Assembly (NCBI GenBank): GCA_023229575.1
Contig: JALNYZ010000002.1
Span: 248,001 to 312,000 of the forward strand
Length of the DNA stretch: 64,000 nt
DNA from: Prolixibacteraceae bacterium
GTDB lineage: Bacteria; Bacteroidota; Bacteroidia; Bacteroidales; Prolixibacteraceae
Direction of reading: 5' to 3'
Below the pieces are notes generated by a model. That model ran no database searches. It had not been told where the DNA came from and saw only the letters and a list, made by a program, of their open reading frames with translations. Both the position numbers and the translations under genes were made by a program. Shown piece after piece: positions 8,930-17,186 of the stretch; positions within the stretch are counted from its first letter, which is position 1, and the number at the start of each line of letters is the position of its first letter.

Positions 8930-9387
8930 TTCAAATTATTTAAATCCATGTTAAAACTCTTGTTTTCTACGTAGGCGCCAATGGTAAGTGTTTTGGTCTC
9001 ACCATCGGAAGTTTCAATTTCGACCGACTTGACCTGATTGCCCCATTCCCCATCCGAATGAAAAATCACTTCGATACCTGAGCCGACACCCGAATTGATC
9101 GTCTCTTTGGTGTATTGGACGGTCAGGCATCCACAGCCAGGCACGACCTTGGTCAAACGAAAAGGGGAACCCCCACTGTTCTTAAACTGAAAAGAATAAG
9201 CCACAATTTCTCCCTCCTTCACGGTACCAAAATTATGTATTTCTTTGGTAAATTCAATCTTGCCGGATGGCTTTTTTTTGCCGGCATTAATTGCAGCAGG
9301 GGCAGAATGGTTGGAGGATTTATTCTCACAACCACATACCAGGAATGCTGTAAACAGCGAAAGGGCTATAAAATATTTTTCGATCAT
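8926..9387 (-). CDS. DUF1573 domain lipoprotein
   Basis: 153 residues. The signal peptide ends in the lipobox LVCGC, followed by a Ser/Ala/Lys-rich linker. The DUF1573 immunoglobulin-like fold shows its usual signature: FTKEIHNFGTVKEGE, SFQFKNSGGSPF, and VVPGCGCLTVQYTK with the conserved CxC. Function unknown; DUF1573 proteins are envelope proteins found widely in Bacteroidota. The 3' end overlaps yajC and the 5' end overlaps nusB, both by 4 bases, so all three are coupled. Confidence 0.9.
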   Translation of the reverse strand: MIEKYFIALSLFTAFLVCGCENKSSNHSAPAAINAGKKKPSGKIEFTKEIHNFGTVKEGEIVAYSFQFKNSGGSPFRLTKVVPGCGCLTVQYTKETINSGVGSGIEVIFHSDGEWGNQVKSVEIETSDGETKTLTIGAYVENKSFNMDLNNLK

Positions 9388-10331
9388 CCTTCCAAAAGAC
9401 CTCGTCCCGCTTTCACGATTAAACCCTGTTCCTTAAAATCCTTGGTTATTCTATCCAAAACACCATTGATAAAGACACTGCTTCGTTGGGTACTGTAGTA
9501 TTTGGCCAGCTCGATATATTCGTTAAGGGTTACCTTAATAGGAACTGATGGAAATTCTGTCAGTTCAGTTAGGGCAAGTTCCATAATCAGAATGTCCATG
9601 GTAGCGACCCTGTCAACATCCCAGTTCTTGGTATAGGCTTCAATGGTCTTTCTGTTTTCCCCACTCTTTGCAAGTGTCTTCCTGAATAGCTTAACCGTAA
9701 AATCCCTATCTTCTTCATCTTTGTACAAAGAAGAAAGGTGGTCGTTGATGTTGTTCTCCTCCCTGAATTTTTTAAGCGTTTTTATTACCATTGAAACCAC
9801 AAAATCAAGATCATCGTTCCAATAAATACTCTGTTCTTCAAATTCATTGAAGACATACTCATTCTTAAGAAGGATTTCTGCAAAAAAATCTTCACAAAAC
9901 CGTCTGTCGGCCTGGAAATTATCTTCAATACTGTTAAGATAATTGAGGTAGGGTTCAGATTCGACCATGGATTGGTAAATCTTTTTTACAAGCTCCTGAC
10001 TGTTAACCCAATTGACTTTGTTTTTTTGTACAAAAGTCCCGAGATCCTTGTTATTTCTTAACTTTTTGATCAGACGGTTGGATACAAATTTCAGATTTGG
10101 GTTTAATTCTGCCTGGGTGGGAAAATTCTTTTGCTTTCGAAGCTCTATTAGTTTATCTGCATAGTCGCTCAGTTCGATTGGCAAAGAGAGCAATAGATGG
10201 TAGAGATCGTAGGTTTTTTGGATACTGAAATGCAATTCATTTTCAGATGCACTGATTTGCTTTTCTGGCGTTGAAACGTGCGCGTAGAGTATTTGCAGAA
10301 CTTTTGTACGGATAATCCTTCGGCTTATCAT
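9384..10331 (-). CDS. nusB: Transcription antitermination factor NusB (long Bacteroidota form)
   Basis: 315 residues from the ATG at 10331 (MISRRIIRTKVLQ), the conserved NusB N-terminus. The C-terminal half is the RNA-binding NusB domain (TMDILIMELALTEL, VPIKVTLNEYIELAKYYST, VFINGVLDRI). Bacteroidota NusB carries an additional ~150-residue helical region between the two halves, as here. An upstream in-frame extension of 12 residues exists but looks non-coding. With NusE, NusB helps antiterminate rRNA transcription. First gene of the nusB-DUF1573-yajC operon. Confidence 0.93.
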   Translation of the reverse strand: MISRRIIRTKVLQILYAHVSTPEKQISASENELHFSIQKTYDLYHLLLSLPIELSDYADKLIELRKQKNFPTQAELNPNLKFVSNRLIKKLRNNKDLGTFVQKNKVNWVNSQELVKKIYQSMVESEPYLNYLNSIEDNFQADRRFCEDFFAEILLKNEYVFNEFEEQSIYWNDDLDFVVSMVIKTLKKFREENNINDHLSSLYKDEEDRDFTVKLFRKTLAKSGENRKTIEAYTKNWDVDRVATMDILIMELALTELTEFPSVPIKVTLNEYIELAKYYSTQRSSVFINGVLDRITKDFKEQGLIVKAGRGLLEG

Positions 10332-10391
10332 GCTAAAAATATTTTTCCTTGAGTGGCAAAAGTACAATAAAAAAGCGGCTTACCCACCATT

Positions 10392-11423
10392 TCAACACAA
10401 ATGCGCCTTCAAAAGGGCCACCAGATTGCGGACATCCTCCTCTGTTGTATCAAAAGAGGTCATTAATCTCACTTCGCCTCTGGGTTCATCCCAATCGTAA
10501 AAAAAGTACTCCTTTCTGACAATGGGAATGATTTCACGGGGTAGAATGGCAAAAATTCCATTGGCGTCTACTTTTTGTGTAACAGTGATACCTTTAATTT
10601 CTGAAATTGAACGAAACAGCAATTGAGCCATGTCATTGGCGTGTTTGGCGTTGGTTTTCCAAATTTCGTCTTTTAGGTATGGTATAAATTGAGCAGACAC
10701 AAATCTCATTTTCGAATACAGTTGGGCAGCCTGCTTACGGTAATATTTTGTGTACTTTGCCTGTGAAGGTTGGAAAATCAGTACAGCCTCACCCAACATG
10801 AGACCATTCTTGGTCCCTCCAAAAGAGAGAAGGTCAACACCGGCGTCCTTCGTGAATTCCCTGAAATTCATACCCAATGAGACTGCAGCATTGGCGATCC
10901 TGGCCCCATCCATGTGAAGGAACATACCGACACCATGAACGATACCCGCAAGCTCTTTGATCTCTTCGACCGAATAAACGGTGCCCATCTCGGTTACCTG
11001 TGAAATACTTAACAAACCAGGCTGGGCATGATGCTCAAAATCAAAACCATGCAATTTATTAATTAATTCTGCCGGATCGACCTTTCCGTTTTTTGAAGGT
11101 ATAGGAATTAGTTTACACCCGGTAAATTTTTCAGGGGCGCCACATTCGTCCACGTAAATATGCGCTGTTTCAGCACACAAAATGGAGTTAAACGAGTGAC
11201 ACAAAGTCTGAATGGATAGGATGTTGGCACCCGTTCCCGTTAATGCGAAAAATACTTCAGTTTCAGGACCAAACTCCTTTTTAAAAAGATTTTTTGCCGT
11301 TTCAGTATAGATGTCTTCACCGTAACCAACTGCATGACCAACATTTGCCATTTCTATGGCTTTCAGAATATTAGGATGGATTCCGGAATTGTTATCGCTT
11401 GCAAAGCCCCGTCTGCTCATCAT
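10392..11423 (-). CDS. ltaE: Low-specificity L-threonine aldolase
   Basis: PLP-dependent fold-type I enzyme of 343 residues that splits L-threonine (or allo-threonine) into glycine and acetaldehyde. Motifs: RRGFASDNNSGIHP at the N-terminus, AETAHIYVDECGAPE, HMDGARIANA (PLP-ring Asp) and the Schiff-base lysine in SFGGTKNGLM. Two ATGs occur in a row at the start. It has its own transcript, with a candidate -7 element TACCTTTG on the minus strand at 11466-11473. Confidence 0.9.
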   Translation of the reverse strand: MMSRRGFASDNNSGIHPNILKAIEMANVGHAVGYGEDIYTETAKNLFKKEFGPETEVFFALTGTGANILSIQTLCHSFNSILCAETAHIYVDECGAPEKFTGCKLIPIPSKNGKVDPAELINKLHGFDFEHHAQPGLLSISQVTEMGTVYSVEEIKELAGIVHGVGMFLHMDGARIANAAVSLGMNFREFTKDAGVDLLSFGGTKNGLMLGEAVLIFQPSQAKYTKYYRKQAAQLYSKMRFVSAQFIPYLKDEIWKTNAKHANDMAQLLFRSISEIKGITVTQKVDANGIFAILPREIIPIVRKEYFFYDWDEPRGEVRLMTSFDTTEEDVRNLVALLKAHLC

Positions 11424-11465
11424 TCAAGGAAATTTAGATTTGAGTGTATCTCTGTTTTTGGTGAA

Positions 11466-11473
11466 CAAAGGTA
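11466..11473 (-). promoter_or_regulatory. Candidate -7 element for threonine aldolase gene
   Basis: Minus-strand TACCTTTG fits TAnnTTTG and lies 43 bases before the ltaE ATG. No clear -33 TTTG at the right spacing. This is the divergent intergenic region shared with the photolyase gene. Confidence 0.4.
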
Positions 11474-11527
11474 GATTTTGTTTTGTTTTTTCATATATTT
11501 CAGTCACTTTTTACCTATTAATTTCAA

Positions 11528-12853
11528 ATGTCAAGTCAAAAAGAGAAACCTGTTGTCAATATTTTCTGGATGCGGAGGGACTTGAGGCTGGATGATAATA
11601 CTGCCTTGTTTCATGCATTGAAAACCCGCGAGAATGTACTGCCATTGTTTATTTTTAATCCTGATATTTTATCCAGAATACCAGACAGTTCGGATTACAG
11701 GATCAATTTTATCTTTGAAACTTTGCAGCAAATCAAAAATGAATTGGAAAAAATTGGATCCACCCTTTCTGTCCTGCATGGCCGACCAATGGATGTATTT
11801 AATTCATTAATAGAAAAGTATCACATATGCAGTGTCTATTGTAACAGGGATTATGAACCTTACACCAATCACCGCGATATGTATGTCGAAAGGTTATTGA
11901 GAATGAACCGAACCGAATTTATCACCTACAAGGACCATGTGTTATTCGAAAAAGATGAATTGGTTAAAAAGGATGGTAAACCCTATACTGTTTTTACACC
12001 TTATAAGAAAAGGTTCCTGGAAAAATTGAATCAGGACAGTGTTCGTGCCAATAAGACCTCGCTTTATTTCCATAATTTTATCCGGATCAAACCAATGTCA
12101 ATGCCATCCATTGAATCGCTTGGTTTCACCAGGGTCACCAATATTTTCCCTCCCAGGTCGCTTTCGCAAAATCTGTTGGAAAATTACGAGGATAACCGTG
12201 ATTTCCCTGCACGGAATGGTACTTCTAAATTGAGCCTGCACCTCAGGTATGGCACTGTTAGTATAAGAAAGATCACTGCACTGGCAATGCTTCATTCCCA
12301 ATCTTTTTTATCGGAGCTGATCTGGAGAAATTTTTACAGCCAGATTTTGTGGTTTTTTCCACAGGTTTCCACGAGAGCTTTTAAACCGGCTTATGACAAT
12401 ATTAGGTGGGAAAATGATCAAAAACACTTTCAAGCCTGGTGCAGCGGTATGACAGGTTTTCCGCTTGTAGATGCAGGAATGAGGGAACTGAACCAGACCG
12501 GATTTATGCACAACCGGGTCAGGATGGTGACTGCCAGTTTTTTATGCAAGCACCTTTTGATTGACTGGAAGTGGGGGGAAACCTATTTTGCATCAAAATT
12601 GAATGACTACGACCTTGCATCCAACAATGGCGGTTGGCAATGGGCTTCTGGTTCGGGTTGCGATGCAGCACCCTATTTCAGGATATTCAATCCTGAATTG
12701 CAGGTTCAAAGGTTTGATCCTGAATATATTTATATCAAGAAATGGATTCCCGAATTCGGAACAGACCAATATCCTGCACAGATCATTGATCATGCTTATG
12801 CAAGGGACCGTGCCATAGCCAGATACAAGGAAGGTCTGGGTGAAGTTGGTTAA
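11528..12853 (+). CDS. phrB: Deoxyribodipyrimidine photo-lyase (class I cryptochrome/photolyase family)
   Basis: Light-dependent repair of cyclobutane pyrimidine dimers. 441 residues with the N-terminal Rossmann domain (IFWMRRDLRLDDN) and the FAD-binding helical domain: LSLHLRYGTVS, ELIWRNFY, FPLVDAGMRELNQTGFMHNR and the flavin/tryptophan-triad region DYDLASNNGGWQWASGSGCDAAPYFR. The ATG at 11528 is the natural start. The stop codon shares bases with that of the convergent nuclease gene (the sequence TTAA carries both). A cryptochrome function cannot be excluded from sequence alone. Confidence 0.9.
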   Translation: MSSQKEKPVVNIFWMRRDLRLDDNTALFHALKTRENVLPLFIFNPDILSRIPDSSDYRINFIFETLQQIKNELEKIGSTLSVLHGRPMDVFNSLIEKYHICSVYCNRDYEPYTNHRDMYVERLLRMNRTEFITYKDHVLFEKDELVKKDGKPYTVFTPYKKRFLEKLNQDSVRANKTSLYFHNFIRIKPMSMPSIESLGFTRVTNIFPPRSLSQNLLENYEDNRDFPARNGTSKLSLHLRYGTVSIRKITALAMLHSQSFLSELIWRNFYSQILWFFPQVSTRAFKPAYDNIRWENDQKHFQAWCSGMTGFPLVDAGMRELNQTGFMHNRVRMVTASFLCKHLLIDWKWGETYFASKLNDYDLASNNGGWQWASGSGCDAAPYFRIFNPELQVQRFDPEYIYIKKWIPEFGTDQYPAQIIDHAYARDRAIARYKEGLGEVG

Positions 12854-14202
12854 TACTCAAGGACTTTCAGAGACCGGTGGTATTTTTTCATGTATCCTTT
12901 GATGATTATCCGGGTATCCCAATTGTCCATTTTCGAACGGATACAATCGTTTAAGGCTTCCAAATCGATCCTGGATAGATCACACGATAAAAATCCGTAT
13001 CCGATGTATTTTCCCCGGGAAATTTTTACAACGGCCATCTCCTCCGTATTCCGAATATTCTCGAGAATAAAGAAATTAGGGGAATGGAATAGCCAGGGCC
13101 TGATTACCTCCAGTACCCTTGCATTATACGATTCTGGATTTTCCTTTCCTTCACAAGCGCCCAAACAACTGCCAATCCTGGAATTAAAGCAAGGTGAGCG
13201 CTGATCATCCAAATGACAAAGTTTCTTACACAGGTTGTGTGCCTCTGCTTTTGTATGAAGCAAATCGATACCTTCCTGATAGAAATTGAAAGAGGTTAAC
13301 GGAATTGACTCTTCGGTAATCTTTTGAACCTGAAGGTTCATGAACCCATCGCTGTCTTCAAATGAAAAGATGCCGTAATTGTTGGCCGATCTTTTTTGCA
13401 TTCGGTTGTAAAACGGGCGGTTCGTCTTGATTTCTTCGGATTCAAGAAGAAGCGCAATCAATTCGCTTCCGGTAACTTCGTGACTGACAGAGGCTATTCG
13501 CTCACTCATCTCCATCGCCTTTTTTGTCAGGCGATTGTTTAGATGGGCGATTACACGCTGATGAATGTTTTTGCTTTTGCCAATGTATATGAGATCTCCT
13601 TTTGTATCATAAAAATAGTAGACACCACAGTCGCCTGGAAGGGATGCAATGGTCTCTTCGGTGAGATGCCCTTTTCGAGAAGAGAAAAGATCGTGTTCCA
13701 GGGTTTCGTTCTGCCTGAGCAACTTTTCAAAGAGTTTTACTGTTGCCAGTGCATCGCCGCCTGCCCGGTGCCGCTCCTCTATGATGATGTCCAAATCATG
13801 ACAAAGGTTTCCCAGGGAGTAGGAGCGAAGTCCGGGGATCAGCTTCCTGCTAAGGCTTACAGTGCACATGGTTTTTCGTTTGTAATCGTACCCCAGCCGT
13901 TTAAACTCTTCGCGGACAAAAGAATAATCAAAGGCGGCATTGTGGGCTACAAAGATGGTATTAGCTGTAATTTCAACGATTCTTTTGGCTATCTCATAGA
14001 ATTTGGGTGCAGATTCCACCATTTCGTTTGTTATGCCAGTCAATTGTGTGATGTTCCAGGGGATGCCGCATTCCGGATTTATGAGTGAACAGAACGAATC
14101 TATAATTTCACTCCCATTGTAGATGTAAATGGCAATTTCGGTGATCTTGCCATTGATGGGCGAACTTCCGGTTGTTTCTACATCTATAATTGCGTAATTC
14201 AT
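12850..14202 (-). CDS. DnaQ-like 3'-5' exonuclease fused to a GIY-YIG (UvrC-type) nuclease domain
   Basis: 450 residues from the ATG at 14202. The N-terminal DEDDh exonuclease has ExoI DVETTG, ExoII HNAAFDYSF and ExoIII HRAGGDAL. From about residue 195 there is a GIY-YIG domain (GVYYFYDTKGDLIYIGKSKNIHQRV) like that of UvrC and Cho, followed by a Cys-containing C-terminal part (CKKLCHLDDQ, CLGACEGKENP) typical of this fusion. A longer ORF begins at 14277, but only the shorter form starts at the usual exonuclease beta strand. Probably a DNA repair nuclease; the fusion is known in Bacteroidota and some other phyla. Adjacent to photolyase, tail to tail. Confidence 0.86.
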   Translation of the reverse strand: MNYAIIDVETTGSSPINGKITEIAIYIYNGSEIIDSFCSLINPECGIPWNITQLTGITNEMVESAPKFYEIAKRIVEITANTIFVAHNAAFDYSFVREEFKRLGYDYKRKTMCTVSLSRKLIPGLRSYSLGNLCHDLDIIIEERHRAGGDALATVKLFEKLLRQNETLEHDLFSSRKGHLTEETIASLPGDCGVYYFYDTKGDLIYIGKSKNIHQRVIAHLNNRLTKKAMEMSERIASVSHEVTGSELIALLLESEEIKTNRPFYNRMQKRSANNYGIFSFEDSDGFMNLQVQKITEESIPLTSFNFYQEGIDLLHTKAEAHNLCKKLCHLDDQRSPCFNSRIGSCLGACEGKENPESYNARVLEVIRPWLFHSPNFFILENIRNTEEMAVVKISRGKYIGYGFLSCDLSRIDLEALNDCIRSKMDNWDTRIIIKGYMKKYHRSLKVLEY

Positions 14203-14354
14203 CGCTAAAGGGGGGATTTTGTCAGCAAATTTATTCCTTCTGTCGGATTTTGCACCGTTTGCCGATAAAAATTCCAAACATTCTGTGATCCATGTGCAGG
14301 ATGGATTAAAATCATTTTTCCCGCTTTGCGGCTACGCCGTCAAAAGATTATTGT

Positions 14355-14362
14355 TACATTTG
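14355..14362 (+). promoter_or_regulatory. Candidate -7 element of the tRNA-Arg gene
   Basis: TACATTTG matches TAnnTTTG and ends 13 bases before the tRNA 5' end, a suitable distance for a short-leader tRNA transcript. A TTTG at 14325-14328 is 26 bases upstream, longer than the usual -33 spacing. Confidence 0.45.
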
Positions 14363-14375
14363 CGGCTCAAACAAG

Positions 14376-14450
14376 GGTCCCATAGTTTAATGGATAGAAT
14401 GGAAGATTCCGGTTCTTTTGATCTGGGTTCGAATCCCGGTGGGATCACCA
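14376..14450 (+). tRNA. tRNA-Arg (anticodon CCG)
   Basis: A cloverleaf folds by eye: acceptor GGTCCCA with TGGGATC, D arm GTTT/GAAT, anticodon stem GAAGA/TCTTT with loop TTCCGGT (anticodon CCG at 14409-14411), T arm CTGGG-TTCGAAT-CCCGG, discriminator A and an encoded CCA. It decodes the CGG arginine codon. It has its own terminator directly downstream and lies at the left border of the repeat/RAYT/hsd region. Confidence 0.95.
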
Positions 14451-14459
14451 ATAAAAAAG

Positions 14460-14492
14460 TCAATCATCTGATTATCAGTGATTGATTTTTTT
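14460..14492 (+). terminator. Intrinsic terminator of tRNA-Arg
   Basis: Stem TCAATCA (14460-14466) pairs with TGATTGA (14479-14485), followed by seven T residues. Confidence 0.85.
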
Positions 14493-14495
14493 ATT

Positions 14496-14582
14496 GGGTG
14501 CCGCGATTTCCAATCGCGGAAAAATTAAAAAATGCGATTAAAAATCGCATCACCCTAACCGCGATTAGAAATCGCGGCACCC
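14496..14582. repeat. REP-like palindrome cluster 1 (three units), overlapping the RAYT 3' end
   Basis: Unit A (14496-14519) is GGGTG followed by the hairpin CCGCGATT-TCC-AATCGCGG. The middle unit (14533-14555) is a shorter variant in inverted orientation, and the last unit (14559-14582) is an inverted unit A. A foot tetranucleotide (GGTG) followed by a hairpin is the classic REP layout recognised by RAYT transposases. The last unit supplies the final codons and the TAA stop of the RAYT gene. Confidence 0.88.
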
Positions 14583-15296
14583 TTCGTAGCCATTCCAGCT
14601 GCCTGGCCAATTTCTCCAGTTCTTAGCCAATCGGGCTTTTACCGGATTGTTCAAGGTATATCGCACTGCATAATACAGATGTTTTTCATCCCGTATCGTG
14701 GTGTCGAAGCTCTCTTTCTGCCACAATGTACTGTTTCTGTTTACTTCCAGGTTTATGTGGTAGGATGAAAACCTTTTAACCGATTGCAGGATATCCTGCA
14801 AATAAACCAGATTACCATCTTTGTCGTTTTTAAACAGTTCAAAGACCCAATGAACATGGTTTGGCATGATGGTAAATGCAAAATTTTTGAGTTTCACACC
14901 TTCCCAAAATTGCAGTGACCCGATGATAATTTCAGTGATTTCCTTACGGGATAGATCGAAGGGAGGGTTTTTGTCCAAATCCAATAAATCATCATAAGCC
15001 TTGATATATTTCTTTCGAACCAGATAATAGGATTGCTTCAGTTTTTCGATTTCGGGCTTGGGTGCCGCGAATTCCGATTCGCGGGTAACGGGTGCTGCGA
15101 TTTCCGAATCGCAGTTTTTATCCCGCGAATCGGAATTCGCGGCACCCAATTGCGCCCTGATCATTTCCAGTTGATGGGAGTATCTCTCCAATGCCTTGGC
15201 GGGAACTGCATCTTTCAGGTTCCAGGTCACGAAATAGGCTTGCCCCGGTTGCTGAAAATGGGGCAAAACGTGCCGGTAATATTCTTTTTTTTCCAT
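14565..15296 (-). CDS. REP-associated tyrosine transposase (RAYT, Y1/IS200-like)
   Basis: 243 residues. HUH single-strand nuclease of the TnpA-REP group: HxH motif in MPNHVHWVF (His147, His149), and the likely catalytic tyrosine in YYAVRYTLNNP (Tyr213). The N-terminal FVTWNLKDA matches the first strand of Y1 domains. RAYTs are usually domesticated, single-copy enzymes that cut REP hairpins. Unusual here: residues ~50-79 are encoded by an in-frame cluster of the same REP-like palindromes, and the last five residues plus stop codon come from another unit. Whether the enzyme stays active with that insert is unknown, but the core motifs are intact and the frame is open. Confidence 0.88.
   Translation of the reverse strand: MEKKEYYRHVLPHFQQPGQAYFVTWNLKDAVPAKALERYSHQLEMIRAQLGAANSDSRDKNCDSEIAAPVTRESEFAAPKPEIEKLKQSYYLVRKKYIKAYDDLLDLDKNPPFDLSRKEITEIIIGSLQFWEGVKLKNFAFTIMPNHVHWVFELFKNDKDGNLVYLQDILQSVKRFSSYHINLEVNRNSTLWQKESFDTTIRDEKHLYYAVRYTLNNPVKARLAKNWRNWPGSWNGYEGCRDF
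15060..15147. repeat. REP-like palindrome cluster 2, inside the RAYT coding sequence
   Basis: Three units: 15060-15084 (GGGTG + CCGCGAAT-TCCG-ATTCGCGG), 15090-15114 (GGGTG + CTGCGATT-TCCG-AATCGCAG) and the inverted unit 15123-15147. The order direct-direct-inverted mirrors cluster 3. The 88-bp block is read through in frame by the RAYT gene and encodes an Asp/Ser/Glu/Ala-rich loop. Confidence 0.9.
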
Positions 15297-15377
15297 AACT
15301 ATTTGCGGTATCTAATAAAGTTACTGCAAAAAAATTAGGAAAACGAATTTTAGAGGCACTATTTATAGGATGCGATC

Positions 15378-15464
15378 GGGTGCCGCGATTTCCAATCGCG
15401 GTCAGGTGATACGATTTCCGAATCGCAGTTATTAATATTTCCGCGATTGGAAATCGCGGCACCC
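15378..15464. repeat. REP-like palindrome cluster 3, upstream of the RAYT gene
   Basis: Units at 15378-15401 (direct, identical in hairpin to the first unit of cluster 1), 15404-15428 (degenerate) and 15441-15464 (inverted). The outer units are further flanked by GCGATC on the left and GATCGC on the right, extending the inverted symmetry by six bases. The remaining bases between RAYT and this cluster (15297-15377) show nothing recognisable. Confidence 0.9.
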
Positions 15465-15575
15465 GATCGCTCTGCTTGTAAAAGTGTGGGTAGTGCCAGA
15501 AACCATGACTGCTTTTTTTATTGCTTCCTCCTGCAAATCTTTCCCACATTGTGGTTGCAGTCAATATTATTAGGT

Positions 15576-15583
15576 TAACTTTG
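15576..15583 (+). promoter_or_regulatory. Candidate -7 element of the hsd operon
   Basis: TAACTTTG fits TAnnTTTG. A TTG at 15555-15557 lies 18 bases upstream as a possible -33 element. The hsdM ATG follows after about 34 bases, a normal leader. Confidence 0.5.
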
Positions 15584-15617
15584 GGTTCATAACCTATAGA
15601 ACAGCGTATCCCTTACA

Positions 15618-17162
15618 ATGGCAAAAACAACAAAAACCAACACCGAAGAGCCTTTGGAAAAACAACTCTGGAAAGCAGCCGATAAACTCCGAAAAAACAT
15701 TGATGCAGCCGAATACAAGCATGTCGTATTGGGTCTGATCTTTCTGAAATACATCTCTGATTCTTTCGAGGAACTGCACGATAAACTAATTGCCGGCGAA
15801 GGTGAGTATGCTGGAGCAGATCCTGAGGACAAAGACGAATACCAGGCCGAGAATGTCTTTTTTGTTCCTCCTTCAGCACGATGGCGGTTTCTCAGCAGCC
15901 ATGCCAAGCAACCTACGATCGGAATCACGGTGGATGCGGCCATGGATGCCATTGAAATTGAGAATTCTTCGTTAAAAGGTGTTTTGCCCAAGGTGTTTGC
16001 CCGGCAAAACCTGGATCCCACCAGTCTGGGCGAATTAATTGATCTGGTAGGAAATATTGCCCTGGGCGATGCCAAAGCCCGAAGCGCCGATGTGCTGGGT
16101 CATGTTTTCGAATACTTTCTGGGTGAGTTTGCCTTGGCAGAGGGCAAACAGGGAGGACAATTCTATACTCCCCGCAGCATCGTAGAACTCCTGGTGAAAA
16201 TGCTCGAACCTTACAAAGGCAGATTGTTTGACCCCTGCTGCGGTTCCGGCGGCATGTTTGTGCAATCCGAAAAGCTGGTCCTCGAACACCAGGGGCGGGT
16301 CAATGATATCTCCATCTACGGTCAGGAGAGCAACCAAACCACCTGGCGGTTGTGCAAAATGAACCTCGCCATCAGGGGAATTGACAGTTCGCAGGTGAAG
16401 TGGAACAACGAAGGTTCCTTTCTGAACGATGCCCACAAGGATCTGAAAGCTGATTACATCATCGCCAACCCTCCTTTTAACGTGAGCGACTGGGGCGGCG
16501 ATTTGATGCGTAACGATGGTCGATGGCAATACGGTACACCCCCTGCCGGGAATGCCAACTTTGCCTGGATGCAGCATTTTATCTACCACCTTTCGCCAAC
16601 CGGACAGGCAGGCATTGTTTTGGCAAAAGGGGCGTTGACCTCCAAATCATCCGGGGAGGGTGAAATCAGGAAAGCGCTGATCGAAGCAGGATTGATCGAC
16701 TGCATTGTGAACCTTCCAGCCAAATTGTTCCTCAATACCCAAATTCCGGCCGGTTTGTGGTTCCTCCGGCGCAACAGGAAGAATGGAAATTTCCGCGACA
16801 GAAGCAACGAAATCCTCTTTATCGACGCCCGAAACCTCGGCTTTCTGATTAATCGCCGTACCCGGGAACTCTCGCAGGAGGATATCCAGAGGATTACCGA
16901 CACTTATCATAACTGGAGAAATCCCGATGGTACTTACGAGGATATCCCCGGTTTCTGTGCCTCTGCGCCAATCAGCAAGGTACGGGAGTTGGATTATGTG
17001 GTAACTCCCGGCAGGTATGTAGGATTGCCGGACGACGAGGATGATTTTGATTTCAAAGAGCGGTTTAGCCAACTTAAGGCTGAATTTGAAGGGCAGTTGA
17101 AAGAAGAAGTTGAGTTAAACCGGATCATTATTGAAAATTTGAAAAAAATAAAATTCGAGTAA
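15618..17162 (+). CDS. hsdM: Type I restriction-modification system, methyltransferase subunit
   Basis: 514 residues. N-terminal HsdM helical domain (LEKQLWKAADKLRKNIDAAEYKHVVL, split here: residues ~14-40), then the N6-adenine methyltransferase core with the SAM-binding motif DPCCGSGGMF and the catalytic motif NPPFNVSDW. GGQFYTPRSIVELLVKML is the conserved junction. It methylates adenines in the bipartite site chosen by HsdS and forms the M2S core of the R2M2S complex. First gene of the defence island; base composition is more GC-rich than hsdS and the accessory genes. No frameshift seen. Confidence 0.96.
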   Translation: MAKTTKTNTEEPLEKQLWKAADKLRKNIDAAEYKHVVLGLIFLKYISDSFEELHDKLIAGEGEYAGADPEDKDEYQAENVFFVPPSARWRFLSSHAKQPTIGITVDAAMDAIEIENSSLKGVLPKVFARQNLDPTSLGELIDLVGNIALGDAKARSADVLGHVFEYFLGEFALAEGKQGGQFYTPRSIVELLVKMLEPYKGRLFDPCCGSGGMFVQSEKLVLEHQGRVNDISIYGQESNQTTWRLCKMNLAIRGIDSSQVKWNNEGSFLNDAHKDLKADYIIANPPFNVSDWGGDLMRNDGRWQYGTPPAGNANFAWMQHFIYHLSPTGQAGIVLAKGALTSKSSGEGEIRKALIEAGLIDCIVNLPAKLFLNTQIPAGLWFLRRNRKNGNFRDRSNEILFIDARNLGFLINRRTRELSQEDIQRITDTYHNWRNPDGTYEDIPGFCASAPISKVRELDYVVTPGRYVGLPDDEDDFDFKERFSQLKAEFEGQLKEEVELNRIIIENLKKIKFE

Positions 17163-17186
17163 TTTTAAATTCAAGAACAAATCACA

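Noticed and set aside
14376..15464. tRNA-Arg as an integration site for the RAYT/hsd region
   Set aside because: No copy of the tRNA 3' end is seen at the right border after hsdR and there is no integrase gene.
14496..15464. A CRISPR array
   Set aside because: Spacing between palindromes is irregular, the units alternate in orientation and no cas genes are present.
15587..16075. Long antisense ORF opposite hsdM
   Set aside because: No recognisable domain and it is the shadow of hsdM codon bias; the same holds for similar ORFs opposite hsdR, atpA and others.
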